From positions 1-17,552 of the forward strand of contig JBAXQV010000050.1 of NCBI GenBank assembly GCA_037131575.1: a stretch of 17,552 bases of DNA. Reading direction: 5' to 3'. The notes below the pieces were generated by a model. The model saw nothing but the letters and a program-made list of their open reading frames with translations, was not told where the DNA came from and did no database searches. Below are positions 1 through 6,960 of this stretch, piece after piece. The translations under genes were made by a program, and so were the position numbers. Source of the stretch: VFMC01 sp037131575 (lineage in GTDB: Bacteria; Actinomycetota; Acidimicrobiia; Acidimicrobiales; Ilumatobacteraceae). The stretch's first letter is position 1; every line of letters starts with the position of its first letter.

Positions 1-1079
1 ACATCGACCCCGACAAGCTCAAGCTGTACTCGTTCCAGCTGTTCACCAAGCTCGAAGGCGCAGTCACAGCAGGCATGATCCACCTGGGCGACCAACTCGG
101 ACTGTATGCGGCGATGCGCACCGCTGGGCATCCGCTCACGGCAGGTGAACTTGCTGCTGCAACTGAACTCACCGAGCGGTGGGTCCGCGAGTGGGCCTAC
201 AACCAGGCGGCGTCGGGCATGATCGGCGCGGCCACCGACGCAGCCGGTGTCGAGCGATTCGCCCTGTCGCCCGAGGCGACGGTGGTGCTGGCCGACCCCG
301 AGCATCCGGCGTATGGCATGGGCATGTTCCACCGCCTGCCGCAAACGATGCGCGCCGTCGAGCAGATGCCCGAGAGTTTCCGCACTGGTCTCGGCCACGA
401 CTACGACAGCCACGGCCCGCAGGGCGCGGTAGGTATCGAGCGCAGCTTCGAGCCGTGGAACAAGGCCAACCTGCTGCCGGTGGTGCTACCCGCACTCGAC
501 GGTGTGGTGGCCAAGCTCGATGCGGGTGCCGCGGTTGCCGACGTGGGGTGCGGAGCCGGTGGGGCCGTACTGCTCATGGCAGGGGCGTTCCCCAACAGCC
601 AGTTCACCGGGTACGACATCTCGCACTACGCGCTCGGGCGTGCGGCCGAGCGTCTCGATGCATCGGGCCTCACCAATGCTGCCTTCCACGATCCACGCGA
701 GCACGGCCTGCCCAGCAATGGTTCGCTCGATCTGGTCACCACGTTCGACTGCATCCACGACATGACCCATCCGCAGGAGATGATCGCCGCCATCCGCAGC
801 GCATTGAAGCCCGATGGCACCTGGTTGCTGGTCGATATCAAAGCGCTCGACACGTTCGAGCAGAACGCCAAGAAGAACCCCATGGCATCGCTCATGTACG
901 GCATCAGCGTGCTCAGTTGTATGAGTTCGGCGCTGAGCGCGCCCGATGGTGCCGGTTTGGGCACGCTCGGTCTGCCCGAGAGCCGGGCACGCGAGATGGC
1001 TGAGGCGGCCGGCTTCAGCCGCTTCCAGAAACTTGCCATCGACCACTCGGTGAATGCGTTCTACGAGGTGCGCCCCTAG
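1..1079 (+). CDS. SAM-dependent class I methyltransferase, 5'-truncated by window edge
   Basis: The reading frame is open from base 3 to the TAG at 1077-1079, giving 358 visible residues. The residues before the first ATG (75) already read like protein (KLYSFQLFTKLEGAV), so the true start lies upstream. The first ~100 residues look like the winged-helix/dimerisation region of two-domain methyltransferases (GDQLGLYAAM, then LTAGELAAATELTERWVREW). A Rossmann SAM-binding core follows: motif I VADVGCGAGG at nt 534-563, an acidic end of strand 2 in FTGYDIS, and a post-motif FDCIHDMTHPQEMIAAIRSALKPDG. The fold assignment is secure. The methyl acceptor cannot be told; relatives include uncharacterised mycobacterial Rv2258c-like enzymes. 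It converges on the TetR-type gene with a 31-nt gap that holds no clear terminator. Confidence 0.85.
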   Translation, partial: IDPDKLKLYSFQLFTKLEGAVTAGMIHLGDQLGLYAAMRTAGHPLTAGELAAATELTERWVREWAYNQAASGMIGAATDAAGVERFALSPEATVVLADPEHPAYGMGMFHRLPQTMRAVEQMPESFRTGLGHDYDSHGPQGAVGIERSFEPWNKANLLPVVLPALDGVVAKLDAGAAVADVGCGAGGAVLLMAGAFPNSQFTGYDISHYALGRAAERLDASGLTNAAFHDPREHGLPSNGSLDLVTTFDCIHDMTHPQEMIAAIRSALKPDGTWLLVDIKALDTFEQNAKKNPMASLMYGISVLSCMSSALSAPDGAGLGTLGLPESRAREMAEAAGFSRFQKLAIDHSVNAFYEVRP

Positions 1080-1110
1080 CGCACCGCACGCCACGCCCTG
1101 GGTTGCGGCC

Positions 1111-2151
1111 TCAGGAGGCTTCGATCACCTGCAGGCGACGCGACGCGAACAGCCACTGCCCGGCGACGCGTCGGTAGGTGTCGTGGTAGACGGCCAGAAG
1201 ATTGCCCGGTTCACCTTTGGTGCGAGCGAAGCGTTCGTGGGTGGTGATACGGCCATGGCCCAGGCCGGCGGCTTCGTCGACCTCGAACACGCAGGCGCCT
1301 GGGGTCTGGACAGCCCACTTGAAACCCTTCATCGCCTTGGCCCATGCGGCCAGGATGTCGGTCTTGCCCACAACGGGTGCGCCGGCTTTCAGTTCCCATT
1401 CGGCGTCGTCGGCCCAGGTGCTGCCCCAGGTGTCGGCATCGGTGCGCAGCACCCCGTCGCAATAGCGGGCGATGAGTTGCCGGAGCGCGGCATCGGTGGC
1501 CGCGCTCGGAGCCATGAAGCGTGGGCCTACCGGGTCGCTGGTGAGGCCTTGGAAGTGGGCGAGGGTGAGGCCCACCTCGGCCGCCGCCACCGTGCGCACG
1601 TGCTCGATGAGGTTCTCACGGTTCATGAGTCCTTCGTGTGCAGCGAACTGCACTGCCAGTCCATCGACCAGAGCGGTGAGCCGCATCGCGCTGGCAGCAG
1701 GTGCGGCGCACACGAACTCGCCGGAGTCGACACCGTGCTCGAGCACTCGCTCGAGCAAGTCGTCGGTCTGTTCGTCGAGTGCTTGGCTGATGCGCTTCAT
1801 CAGCGGGTTACGCAGTGCTTCACCCCAGCCGTCGATCCACAGCATCCACTCCACGTCGTCGCTGCCCTCGGGCACGTAGCTCTGGATGATTCGATCGAGT
1901 TGGGCGAGCGCCGTGGGTGCCGAGGCGATTTCGGCTTCCATTTCGGCCACGTCGTTGCGGGCGTAATGGGCGAACGCTTCGGCGAGCAACTGCTCTTTCG
2001 AGTCGAAGTGGTAGTGGATGAGGCTGCTCGACACATCGAGTCGTTTGGCCACATCGCTGATACGGGTGGCGGCAAAGCCTCGATCGATCACCACCTGGCA
2101 GGTGACCTCGAGAATCTCGGCGCGACGCTCTTCGACGGTCTGCTTCTTCAC
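1111..2151 (-). CDS. TetR/AcrR-family regulator with C-terminal SnoaL-like domain
   Basis: 346 residues. Residues ~6-60 are a TetR DNA-binding domain, with helix-turn-helix RISDVAKRLDVSSSLIHYHF at ~30-49 followed by DSKEQLLAEAF. Residues ~65-195 look like a BetI-type ligand/dimerisation domain. Residues ~219-346 form a SnoaL-like (NTF2 fold) domain: LRQLIARYCDGVL, WADDAEWEL, GKTDILAAW, YHDTYRRVAGQWLFASRRL. TetR proteins usually end near 200 residues, so this is a true in-frame fusion with no stop between the parts. I chose the GTG at 2149-2151 because the protein then begins KKQTVEERRAEIL, like a normal TetR protein, and a TAGCGT -10 box ends 7 nt upstream. ATG at 2193 (360 residues) is the alternative. 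It is divergent from the SDR operon and probably controls it; the SnoaL-like part may sense or turn over a ligand. Confidence 0.85.
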   Translation of the reverse strand: MKKQTVEERRAEILEVTCQVVIDRGFAATRISDVAKRLDVSSSLIHYHFDSKEQLLAEAFAHYARNDVAEMEAEIASAPTALAQLDRIIQSYVPEGSDDVEWMLWIDGWGEALRNPLMKRISQALDEQTDDLLERVLEHGVDSGEFVCAAPAASAMRLTALVDGLAVQFAAHEGLMNRENLIEHVRTVAAAEVGLTLAHFQGLTSDPVGPRFMAPSAATDAALRQLIARYCDGVLRTDADTWGSTWADDAEWELKAGAPVVGKTDILAAWAKAMKGFKWAVQTPGACVFEVDEAAGLGHGRITTHERFARTKGEPGNLLAVYHDTYRRVAGQWLFASRRLQVIEAS

Positions 2152-2158
2152 TGCCCGA

Positions 2159-2164
2159 ACGCTA
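2159..2164 (-). promoter_or_regulatory. Leaderless -10 box for the TetR-SnoaL gene
   Basis: TAGCGT on the minus strand, 7 nt before the GTG start at 2151. It fits TAnnnT at the spacing expected if transcription begins at or next to the start codon. No Shine-Dalgarno precedes the GTG. No good -35 is visible. Confidence 0.45.
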
Positions 2165-2186
2165 CCGTTCGACGACGCGCTCCGGT

Positions 2187-2216
2187 GGGACATTGTCGAT
2201 GGCGCGCCTCTAGCGT
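2187..2216 (+). promoter_or_regulatory. Candidate promoter of the SDR operon
   Basis: GGGACA at 2187-2192 (4 of 6 match to TTGACA), an 18-nt spacer, then TAGCGT at 2211-2216. The predicted start near 2223 gives a leader of about 55 nt before the SDR ATG. This hexamer is the same as the -10 of the divergent TetR-type gene. Confidence 0.35.
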
Positions 2217-2219
2217 GAA

Positions 2220-2251
2220 GGCGGGGTTCACACCCGCCGACCTCATGGTCG
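2220..2251. promoter_or_regulatory. Two adjacent inverted repeats, candidate TetR operator
   Basis: GGCGGG (2220-2225) and CCCGCC (2233-2238) form perfect 6-bp arms around 7 bases. Directly next to them, CGACC (2238-2242) and GGTCG (2247-2251) form perfect 5-bp arms around 4 bases. Both lie just downstream of the predicted SDR -10 box, where a repressor would block transcription. The link to the neighbouring TetR-type regulator is inference from position. Confidence 0.35.
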
Positions 2252-2277
2252 ACGGTCAAACAGCAGGGGGTACAGCA

Positions 2278-3198
2278 ATGTCGATGTTCGATCTCACCGG
2301 CAAGGTGGCACTGGTGACCGGCAGTTCGATGGGCCTCGGGCTCACGTTCACCGATGTGTTGGCCGAGGCAGGTGCCGACCTGGCGCTCACGGCACGCAGC
2401 GCCGAACTACTCGAAGCCAACGCGTCAGGCCTGCGCGAGCGTCATGGCCGCAAGGTCACCGTGCATCCGGGCGACGTCACCGAGGTGGCCGATGTGCAGC
2501 GCGTCATCGCCGAAACACTCGAGCAGCACGGGCGTATCGACGTGCTGGTGAACAACGCGGGTATCAGCGACCTGCGCGGGTTGCCCAGCGAATGGAGCGA
2601 TCACGAAACGTTCCGCCGTGTCGTGGATGTCGACCTGTTCGGTGTGTGGTGCTTCACTCGCGAATGCGCGCCGCACATGCTCGAACGTGGCAGCGGTTCC
2701 ATCATCAACATCGCGTCGATCCTGTCGAGTGGTGGCAGCGAGTTCGTGAACCCCTGGTACTACGCCGCCAAGGGTGCCGTGGTGCAACTCACCAAGTTGC
2801 TCGCCGTGGAATGGGCCGACCGCAATGTGCGGGTGAACGCCATCTCGCCGGGTTACTTCGTGACCGAGATGACCCGCCCGGTGTTCGACATGCTCGGTAT
2901 GGCTCCGTGGATCGAGAGTCGCACACCGATGCGCCGCCTCGGCGACCCCGAGCGCGATCTGCGCGGCCCGCTGCTGTTCCTGGCCAGCGATGCGTCGAGC
3001 TATGTCACCGGCCACAACCTCATGGTCGACGGGGGGTTCGATTCGAGCCGTGGAGCCTGGCAGATTCCTCCCAGCCATTTCTTCTGGAACAAAGATCAGC
3101 CGCAGGCCGGTTCTCCGTACCCCGGTCTCGTACCGAACACGTTCGAGCAGTGGCAGCAGGGTGTTCCCGGTATCCACTACCCCATGCCGGAGGCCTGA
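2278..3198 (+). CDS. Short-chain dehydrogenase/reductase (SDR) with C-terminal extension
   Basis: 306 residues. A classical SDR that would oxidise or reduce an alcohol/ketone with NAD(P)(H). The cofactor loop TGSSMGLG is at 14-21, NNAG at 92-95, a likely catalytic Ser near 147 (INIASILSS), and the Tyr-x3-Lys pair at Y161/K165. Arg40 after strand 2 (LTAR) hints at NADP(H). The SDR core ends around the VDGGF motif (250-254). About 50 extra residues rich in Pro, Trp and aromatics follow (from SSRGAWQIPPSHFFW to the end), so it is longer than the usual ~250. The ATG at 2278 has an AGGGGG ribosome site 7 nt upstream. It is the first gene of an operon with the next two genes (gap of 5 nt). Substrate unknown. 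Confidence 0.88.
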   Translation: MSMFDLTGKVALVTGSSMGLGLTFTDVLAEAGADLALTARSAELLEANASGLRERHGRKVTVHPGDVTEVADVQRVIAETLEQHGRIDVLVNNAGISDLRGLPSEWSDHETFRRVVDVDLFGVWCFTRECAPHMLERGSGSIINIASILSSGGSEFVNPWYYAAKGAVVQLTKLLAVEWADRNVRVNAISPGYFVTEMTRPVFDMLGMAPWIESRTPMRRLGDPERDLRGPLLFLASDASSYVTGHNLMVDGGFDSSRGAWQIPPSHFFWNKDQPQAGSPYPGLVPNTFEQWQQGVPGIHYPMPEA

Positions 3199-3203
3199 GC
3201 ACG

Positions 3204-3647
3204 ATGAGCGACGACATCACCTTTGCCGACGTGAAGGCCGACGCTGAGCGCTACGGGCGCATCGCCTACCTGGCCACCACATCGGTGAGCGGAACGCCCT
3301 ACATCTCGCCGGTGGCAGTGGCATGGATCGGCGATGAAGTGGGCGCGTTCTTGGCCAGCAACGAAGCCAAGGTTGCCAACGTGCGCGCCAACGGCAAGAT
3401 GGCCGTGCACTATGCCGTGGGCGAAACCACCGACTGGGACAGTTGTGTGCTGTGGGGCGATGCGCGCATCGTCGACACCACCGAGGGCCGCCGCGAACTG
3501 TGGGGTGCCATGGGGTACGACCTGTCGATGTTCGAGCCCGGTGGCCCCGAAGCCGATACCCATGTGTTCGTGCTGGTGAAGCCCACCAAGGCCGTCATCC
3601 TGCGCATGTACGGCATCAAGGGACGTCACACCTGGCGCGCCGAATGA
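3204..3647 (+). CDS. Pyridoxamine 5'-phosphate oxidase-like split-barrel flavin/F420 protein
   Basis: 147 residues, typical for a single-domain PNPOx-like split beta-barrel. Strands recognisable by pattern are RIAYLATTSVSGTPYISPVAVAWIGDEVGAFLAS (19-52), then KVANVRANGKMAVHY (56-70), a central GDARIVD, and the C-terminal FVLVKPTKAVILRMYGIKG. Such proteins bind FMN, F420 or heme and reduce small molecules as dimers; the sequence does not tell which cofactor. The ATG at 3204 has GGAGG 10 nt upstream, inside the end of the SDR gene. It sits between two SDR genes: 5 nt after the first and overlapping the second by 4 nt (ATGA). The three products are probably made together and act on a common substrate. 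Confidence 0.78.
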   Translation: MSDDITFADVKADAERYGRIAYLATTSVSGTPYISPVAVAWIGDEVGAFLASNEAKVANVRANGKMAVHYAVGETTDWDSCVLWGDARIVDTTEGRRELWGAMGYDLSMFEPGGPEADTHVFVLVKPTKAVILRMYGIKGRHTWRAE

Positions 3648-4441
3648 CCGGCCGCCTCAGCACGCTGTCGCGTTCGGTGGCAGGCAAGCGAGTGCTGGTC
3701 ACCGGTGCGGCATCGGGCATGGGTCGGGCCACGGCGCACCTCTTCGCCGACGAGGGCGCGCAGGTTGCAGTGGTCGACCTCGACGCCGAGCGTGTGCTGG
3801 CCGTGGTCGACGAGATCACCGCCGTGCACGGTGCCGAGGCTGCCGCTGGGTTCACCTGCGATGTGGCCGACCATGCTTCGCTGAAACGGTTGGTCGCCGA
3901 CGTGAATGCTCGCCTCGGCGGCGTCGATGTGCTGGTGAACAACGCAGGCGTGTCGCTCATCAACTCGGCATTCCAAGATGAGGCTGATTACGAGAGCAAC
4001 TGGGCACGCACACTCGATGTGAACCTCACCGCACATTCGCGTCTCATCAGGCTCTGCCTGCCGACGTTGCGTGCGGCTGATGGCGGTGGGCGGGTGGTGA
4101 ACATCGCGTCCACCGAGGCCATCGTCACCACGGCGGGCCTCGCCGCCTACGCGGCCAGCAAGGCCGGAGTGGTGGGGCTCACCAAGAGTTTCGCGGTCGA
4201 ACTGGGCCGCCATGGTGTGACGGTGAACTGCATCTGCCCAGGCCCAATTCTCACCGGTATGACGGCGGGCATCGGCGACGAAGCCAAAGAGGTGTACGCC
4301 AAGCGGCGGGTACCGCTGCGCCGCTATGGCATCCCCGAGGAAGTCGCGCAGATGACGCTCAGCGTCTGCCTGCCTGCGGCGAGCTTCCTGAACGGTGCGG
4401 TCATTCCTGTCGATGGTGGAATGACCATTCGCCACACCTGA
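3644..4441 (+). CDS. Short-chain dehydrogenase/reductase (FabG-like SDR)
   Basis: 265 residues, the standard length of a classical SDR. TGAASGMG is at 20-27, and Asp45 after strand 2 (VAVVDLD) predicts NAD(H) preference, unlike the first SDR of the operon. NNAG is at 99-102, a catalytic Ser near 156 (VNIAS), and Tyr169/Lys173 in YAASK. PGPILTGM (199-206) and the final VDGGM close the fold. The start overlaps the flavoprotein stop by 4 nt (ATGA), so translation is probably coupled. Two SDRs of different apparent cofactor preference in one operon suggest two oxidation or reduction steps on one pathway. Substrate not identifiable. Confidence 0.88.
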   Translation: MTGRLSTLSRSVAGKRVLVTGAASGMGRATAHLFADEGAQVAVVDLDAERVLAVVDEITAVHGAEAAAGFTCDVADHASLKRLVADVNARLGGVDVLVNNAGVSLINSAFQDEADYESNWARTLDVNLTAHSRLIRLCLPTLRAADGGGRVVNIASTEAIVTTAGLAAYAASKAGVVGLTKSFAVELGRHGVTVNCICPGPILTGMTAGIGDEAKEVYAKRRVPLRRYGIPEEVAQMTLSVCLPAASFLNGAVIPVDGGMTIRHT

Positions 4442-4442
4442 T

Positions 4443-4456
4443 GCCCCATCGGGGGC
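4443..4456. terminator. Weak hairpin between convergent genes
   Basis: GCCCC (4443-4447) and GGGGC (4452-4456) can pair around a 4-base loop in the 22-nt gap between the SDR stop and the convergent gene's stop. There is no T-tract and the stem is only 5 bp, so this is a weak candidate. Confidence 0.2.
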
Positions 4457-4463
4457 CAGAGGT

Positions 4464-5579
4464 TCAGGCGGGGGAGTACGGGTCGAGGATGCCGGTGAGG
4501 CCGGTGGGGTGCTCGCCGATCGCGAGTTGTTCGAGGATGCCGGTGCCGTGTTCCACACGACCGTCGGCACCGTGGAAGGTGGCCCGACACAGCGCCTGGA
4601 TGTGCACGTGTTCACGGGCGCACGGCGTACCGACCGGCAGGGTGAGGCGATCGCCACCGACCACGGCTTCACCCTTCCAATAGCCGTGCCCGAACTCGGG
4701 GTGCCCGTAACCGATACCGCGCATCTGGAACTCGTACATCGGTTCGAGGGAAACAGTGCTCACCCCGCCGTTCCAGTCGATGAGGTCGTATTCGAAACGG
4801 CTCGCCCAGCGCGTGCCCGGCCGCCATTCGACGCGGTAGTCGACCGTGCGCATCATCGTCGACTCGCCTTCACCCACGGGGGCGATGGTGCCCACCTCGT
4901 GCCAGCGCCTGCCGTCGCCGTATTCGTTCACATCGAAGTGCGTCGACAGCGACGGGAAGTTCACCGGTGCCCACAACCAGAAGAACTGCGGTGGCCAGCC
5001 AACGGGTGCTCCCGACGGTGCCGGCTCGCCGATGGGCCGAACGCCCCACGAGCGGTCGCGCGACCCGAGCACATGGTGCGGTTCCACGTCGATGCGCTCG
5101 CCATCGAGTTCGATCCACCCGCTCCACGCACCGAACTGAGTGAGCCGTGTGTAGTCGAAGAAGGTGCGGTTGCCGATGCGTTGGAAGAAGTGCGGCTCTT
5201 CGATGGCCGGCGACCGCTGGTCGAACTGGAGGTCGGCGCGGATGCCCTGTTCAGGCGCGTCGACCACCAGGCGCAGGGTGCGCAGCGGCACCACGATCTC
5301 CACCCGGATCGGGCCGAGGTGGGTGGCATCGCGACGATCGACCGGGGCGCGCTGCGACGTGAACACCGACACCTGTTCACCATTGCGCACCACGCTGAAC
5401 GCTGCGTCGGCCACATGCCGGTTGGGGTAGAGACCCATTGCCAGCCCGAAGTACACCGACCCGTCGGGGGAGTAGCCGTTGAAGAAGTAGCGGTCGTAGT
5501 GGTTGATGTCGCCCGAGGCCGAATGTGCCACGGGCACCGACGCCTGGTGGATCGGATAGTCGTCGAAGCTGGTGAGCAT
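4464..5579 (-). CDS. Lipocalin/AttH-like beta-barrel protein of unknown function
   Basis: 371 residues from the ATG at 5577-5579; the upstream part of the open frame is not protein-like. It is rich in Trp, Tyr, Phe and beta-type alternation, with no signal peptide or membrane segment. Recognisable stretches include HYDRYFFNGYSPDGSVYFG, the motif LGSRDRSWGVRP at ~185-196, WPPQFFWLWAPVNF and GIGYGHPEFGHGYWKG. The overall pattern, two halves of strands with a central RDRSWG motif, resembles the AttH/CrtC-like calycin families and conserved actinobacterial DUF proteins. This is from memory and moderately sure. Such proteins handle hydrophobic ligands such as carotenoids, terpenoids or steroids, which is only a hint here. 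A TACGGT box 7 nt before the ATG and the lack of a Shine-Dalgarno suggest a leaderless transcript. Divergent from ctaA. Confidence 0.7.
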   Translation of the reverse strand: MLTSFDDYPIHQASVPVAHSASGDINHYDRYFFNGYSPDGSVYFGLAMGLYPNRHVADAAFSVVRNGEQVSVFTSQRAPVDRRDATHLGPIRVEIVVPLRTLRLVVDAPEQGIRADLQFDQRSPAIEEPHFFQRIGNRTFFDYTRLTQFGAWSGWIELDGERIDVEPHHVLGSRDRSWGVRPIGEPAPSGAPVGWPPQFFWLWAPVNFPSLSTHFDVNEYGDGRRWHEVGTIAPVGEGESTMMRTVDYRVEWRPGTRWASRFEYDLIDWNGGVSTVSLEPMYEFQMRGIGYGHPEFGHGYWKGEAVVGGDRLTLPVGTPCAREHVHIQALCRATFHGADGRVEHGTGILEQLAIGEHPTGLTGILDPYSPA

Positions 5580-5586
5580 GGACGTG

Positions 5587-5592
5587 ACCGTA
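5587..5592 (-). promoter_or_regulatory. Leaderless -10 box for the AttH-like gene
   Basis: TACGGT on the minus strand, ending 7 nt before the ATG at 5579. No Shine-Dalgarno is visible. Confidence 0.45.
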
Positions 5593-5594
5593 GC

Positions 5595-5609
5595 CACCCG
5601 GAACGGGTG
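5595..5609. promoter_or_regulatory. 15-bp inverted repeat in a divergent promoter region
   Basis: CACCCG-GAA-CGGGTG, perfect 6-bp arms. It lies 2 bp upstream of the predicted -10 of the AttH-like gene, in the -10/-35 spacer, and 33 bp from the predicted -10 of ctaA. This is a good place for a repressor to control one or both divergent genes. Confidence 0.35.
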
Positions 5610-5642
5610 CGAGCGGAGTGGGCGGTATCGGCGCATCGGCCC

Positions 5643-5648
5643 TACGCT
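5643..5648 (+). promoter_or_regulatory. Leaderless -10 box for ctaA
   Basis: TACGCT ending 7 nt before the ATG at 5656. The bases between (CTGAGCG) offer no convincing ribosome site. Confidence 0.4.
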
Positions 5649-5655
5649 CTGAGCG

Positions 5656-6561
5656 ATGGCTCGCTCTCTGCGCACGTGGCGGCTCAGCCCGCGCCAGTTC
5701 CGCACCGTGTGCGCGGTGGCGCTGGCGCTGCTGTGCATCATCGTGGTCACCGGTGCAGCCGTGCGGCTCACCGGCTCGGGGCTCGGGTGCAACGACTGGC
5801 CGCGGTGTAACGATCAGCAACTCGTCGACGTGTCGACCAAACACTCGGCCATCGAGCAGATCAACCGCTTGTTCACCGGGTTGGTGTCGGTGTCGGTGAT
5901 CGTGGCCGTGCTCGGCTCGCTCATCCGTGAACCGCGCCGACGCGACCTCACCCTGCTGTCGTTGGGGCTCGTTGCCGGCATGGTTGGTCAGATCGTGCTC
6001 GGCGGCATCACCGTGCTGGTGCACCTGCACCCGGTGGCGGTGCAGAGCCACTTCCTGCTGTCGATGGTGCTGGTGGCCAACGCTGTGGTCTTGGTGCACC
6101 GCGCCGGTATGCCCGATGGTGAGCGAGTGGTGCGCCTCACCTCGCCCACGGTGCGCTTGATGCGCTGGTGTGGTGCCGCTACCGCCGTAGCGATCGCCGC
6201 TGGCACTGTGGTCACCGGAGCCGGGCCCCATGCGGGTGACGAGAAGGCGCGTCGCTTCCACCTGGCCATCTCTACCGCGGCGCGGGTGCACAGCGCATTC
6301 GTGTGGTTGGCCGTGGCAAGCGTGCTGGCGCTGGTGTGGCGTCTGCGCACGCGTGCTGCCGACCGTGCGGTGCTCGACGGGCCGATCACGGCGTGGATGT
6401 GCGTGGCAGTGGCCCAAGGCGCCATCGGCTACGTGCAGTACTTCAGCGGGGTTCCCGCGGTGCTGGTTGCGTTCCACGTAGCCGGCGCGACCCTGCTGTG
6501 GGCCGTCACGGTGTGGTGCTACGAGGCGCGTCTGGCCCCGGCAGCAGACTCAGCGGTGTAG
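5656..6561 (+). CDS. ctaA: Heme A synthase (COX15/CtaA family)
   Basis: 301 residues, integral membrane protein with about eight hydrophobic helices. CtaA oxidises the C8 methyl of heme O to a formyl, giving heme A for aa3-type cytochrome oxidase. Family signatures seen: VRLTGSGLGCNDWPRC (36-51) with a Cys45/Cys51 pair on the first outer loop, GGITVLVHLHP (116-126), VVTGAGPHAGD (185-195), and His132, His212 and His274 at positions expected for heme ligands. In the first half the usual IExxHR reads AIEQINR (66-71), with a His at 63; I recall Asn at this place in other actinobacterial CtaA proteins. No ctaB or oxidase subunit gene lies nearby. The start is supported by the TACGCT box 7 nt upstream. 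It shares a 76-nt divergent region with the AttH-like gene. Confidence 0.9.
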   Translation: MARSLRTWRLSPRQFRTVCAVALALLCIIVVTGAAVRLTGSGLGCNDWPRCNDQQLVDVSTKHSAIEQINRLFTGLVSVSVIVAVLGSLIREPRRRDLTLLSLGLVAGMVGQIVLGGITVLVHLHPVAVQSHFLLSMVLVANAVVLVHRAGMPDGERVVRLTSPTVRLMRWCGAATAVAIAAGTVVTGAGPHAGDEKARRFHLAISTAARVHSAFVWLAVASVLALVWRLRTRAADRAVLDGPITAWMCVAVAQGAIGYVQYFSGVPAVLVAFHVAGATLLWAVTVWCYEARLAPAADSAV

Positions 6562-6583
6562 CAGGGCCGGCTCGCTGGGCTGC

Positions 6584-6766
6584 CTAGCTGGCGAGGCCTT
6601 TCACGAATGCCGCGCTCTTGTCGATGACCGACGAGAAGAAGCCGCCCACATGGTGCACAAAGCCGGTGAGGGCCGCCGCGCTTCCGCTGGGGTCGGTCCA
6701 GAACGCCATCACCAGGTAGAGCCCTACCAGGCTGAGCAACAGTTTTTTGACGGTATCGAATGTCAT
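6584..6766 (-). CDS. Small hydrophobic hypothetical protein (60 aa)
   Basis: 60 residues, starting MTFDTVKKLLLSLVGLYLVM. One strong hydrophobic helix spans ~8-22. A short polar turn (WTDPSGSAA) precedes a second, amphipathic part (GFVHHVGGFFSSVIDKSAAFVKG). It is probably a small membrane protein with one or two membrane-associated helices. Support for a real gene comes from a GAGAGG ribosome site 8 nt before the ATG at 6764-6766, a plausible promoter at 6857-6885, and position between two real genes without overlap. The 5-residue longer start at 6781 would destroy that ribosome site. Function unknown; I do not recognise the family. Confidence 0.65.
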   Translation of the reverse strand: MTFDTVKKLLLSLVGLYLVMAFWTDPSGSAAALTGFVHHVGGFFSSVIDKSAAFVKGLAS

Positions 6767-6856
6767 GCCACGACCTCTCACCAGTTCGGGCTTCCAGACC
6801 TGGCGAACCAGGTGCGAGTACAGGCCGAAGGGTCGGCTCGATACGACGCAACGGTG

Positions 6857-6885
6857 AGAATACTCTCGAATCTGTCAAGAATCAA
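6857..6885 (-). promoter_or_regulatory. Candidate sigma-70-type promoter for the small membrane protein
   Basis: On the minus strand: TTGATT (plus 6880-6885), a 17-nt spacer, then TATTCT (plus 6857-6862). It sits in the most AT-rich part of the 194-nt gap 6767-6960 and would give a leader of about 85 nt. The same gap also holds the small inverted repeat CACTC-TCCG-GAGTG (6904-6917), whose role is unclear; it could be a terminator for the upstream NMO gene, but has no T-tract. Confidence 0.4.
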
Positions 6886-6960
6886 CACTCTCCGCGCGCA
6901 GCCCACTCTCCGGAGTGAATGGTCACGCACTGTGGTGAGATGCGCGCGGCGTCGGGCAGG

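Noticed and set aside
2152..2259. N-terminal extension of the TetR gene from ATG 2193 or 2259
   Set aside because: The added residues are not TetR-like, would run into the divergent promoter, and a -10 box fits the GTG at 2151. ATG 2193 remains possible.
1054..2277. Long plus-strand open frame upstream of and in frame with the first SDR
   Set aside because: It is antisense to the TetR-SnoaL gene, has no domain-like content, and the SDR has its own ATG with a good ribosome site at 2278.
5580..5792. N-terminal extension of the AttH-like gene
   Set aside because: Overlaps the start of ctaA on the other strand and is not protein-like; ATG 5579 fits a -10 box.
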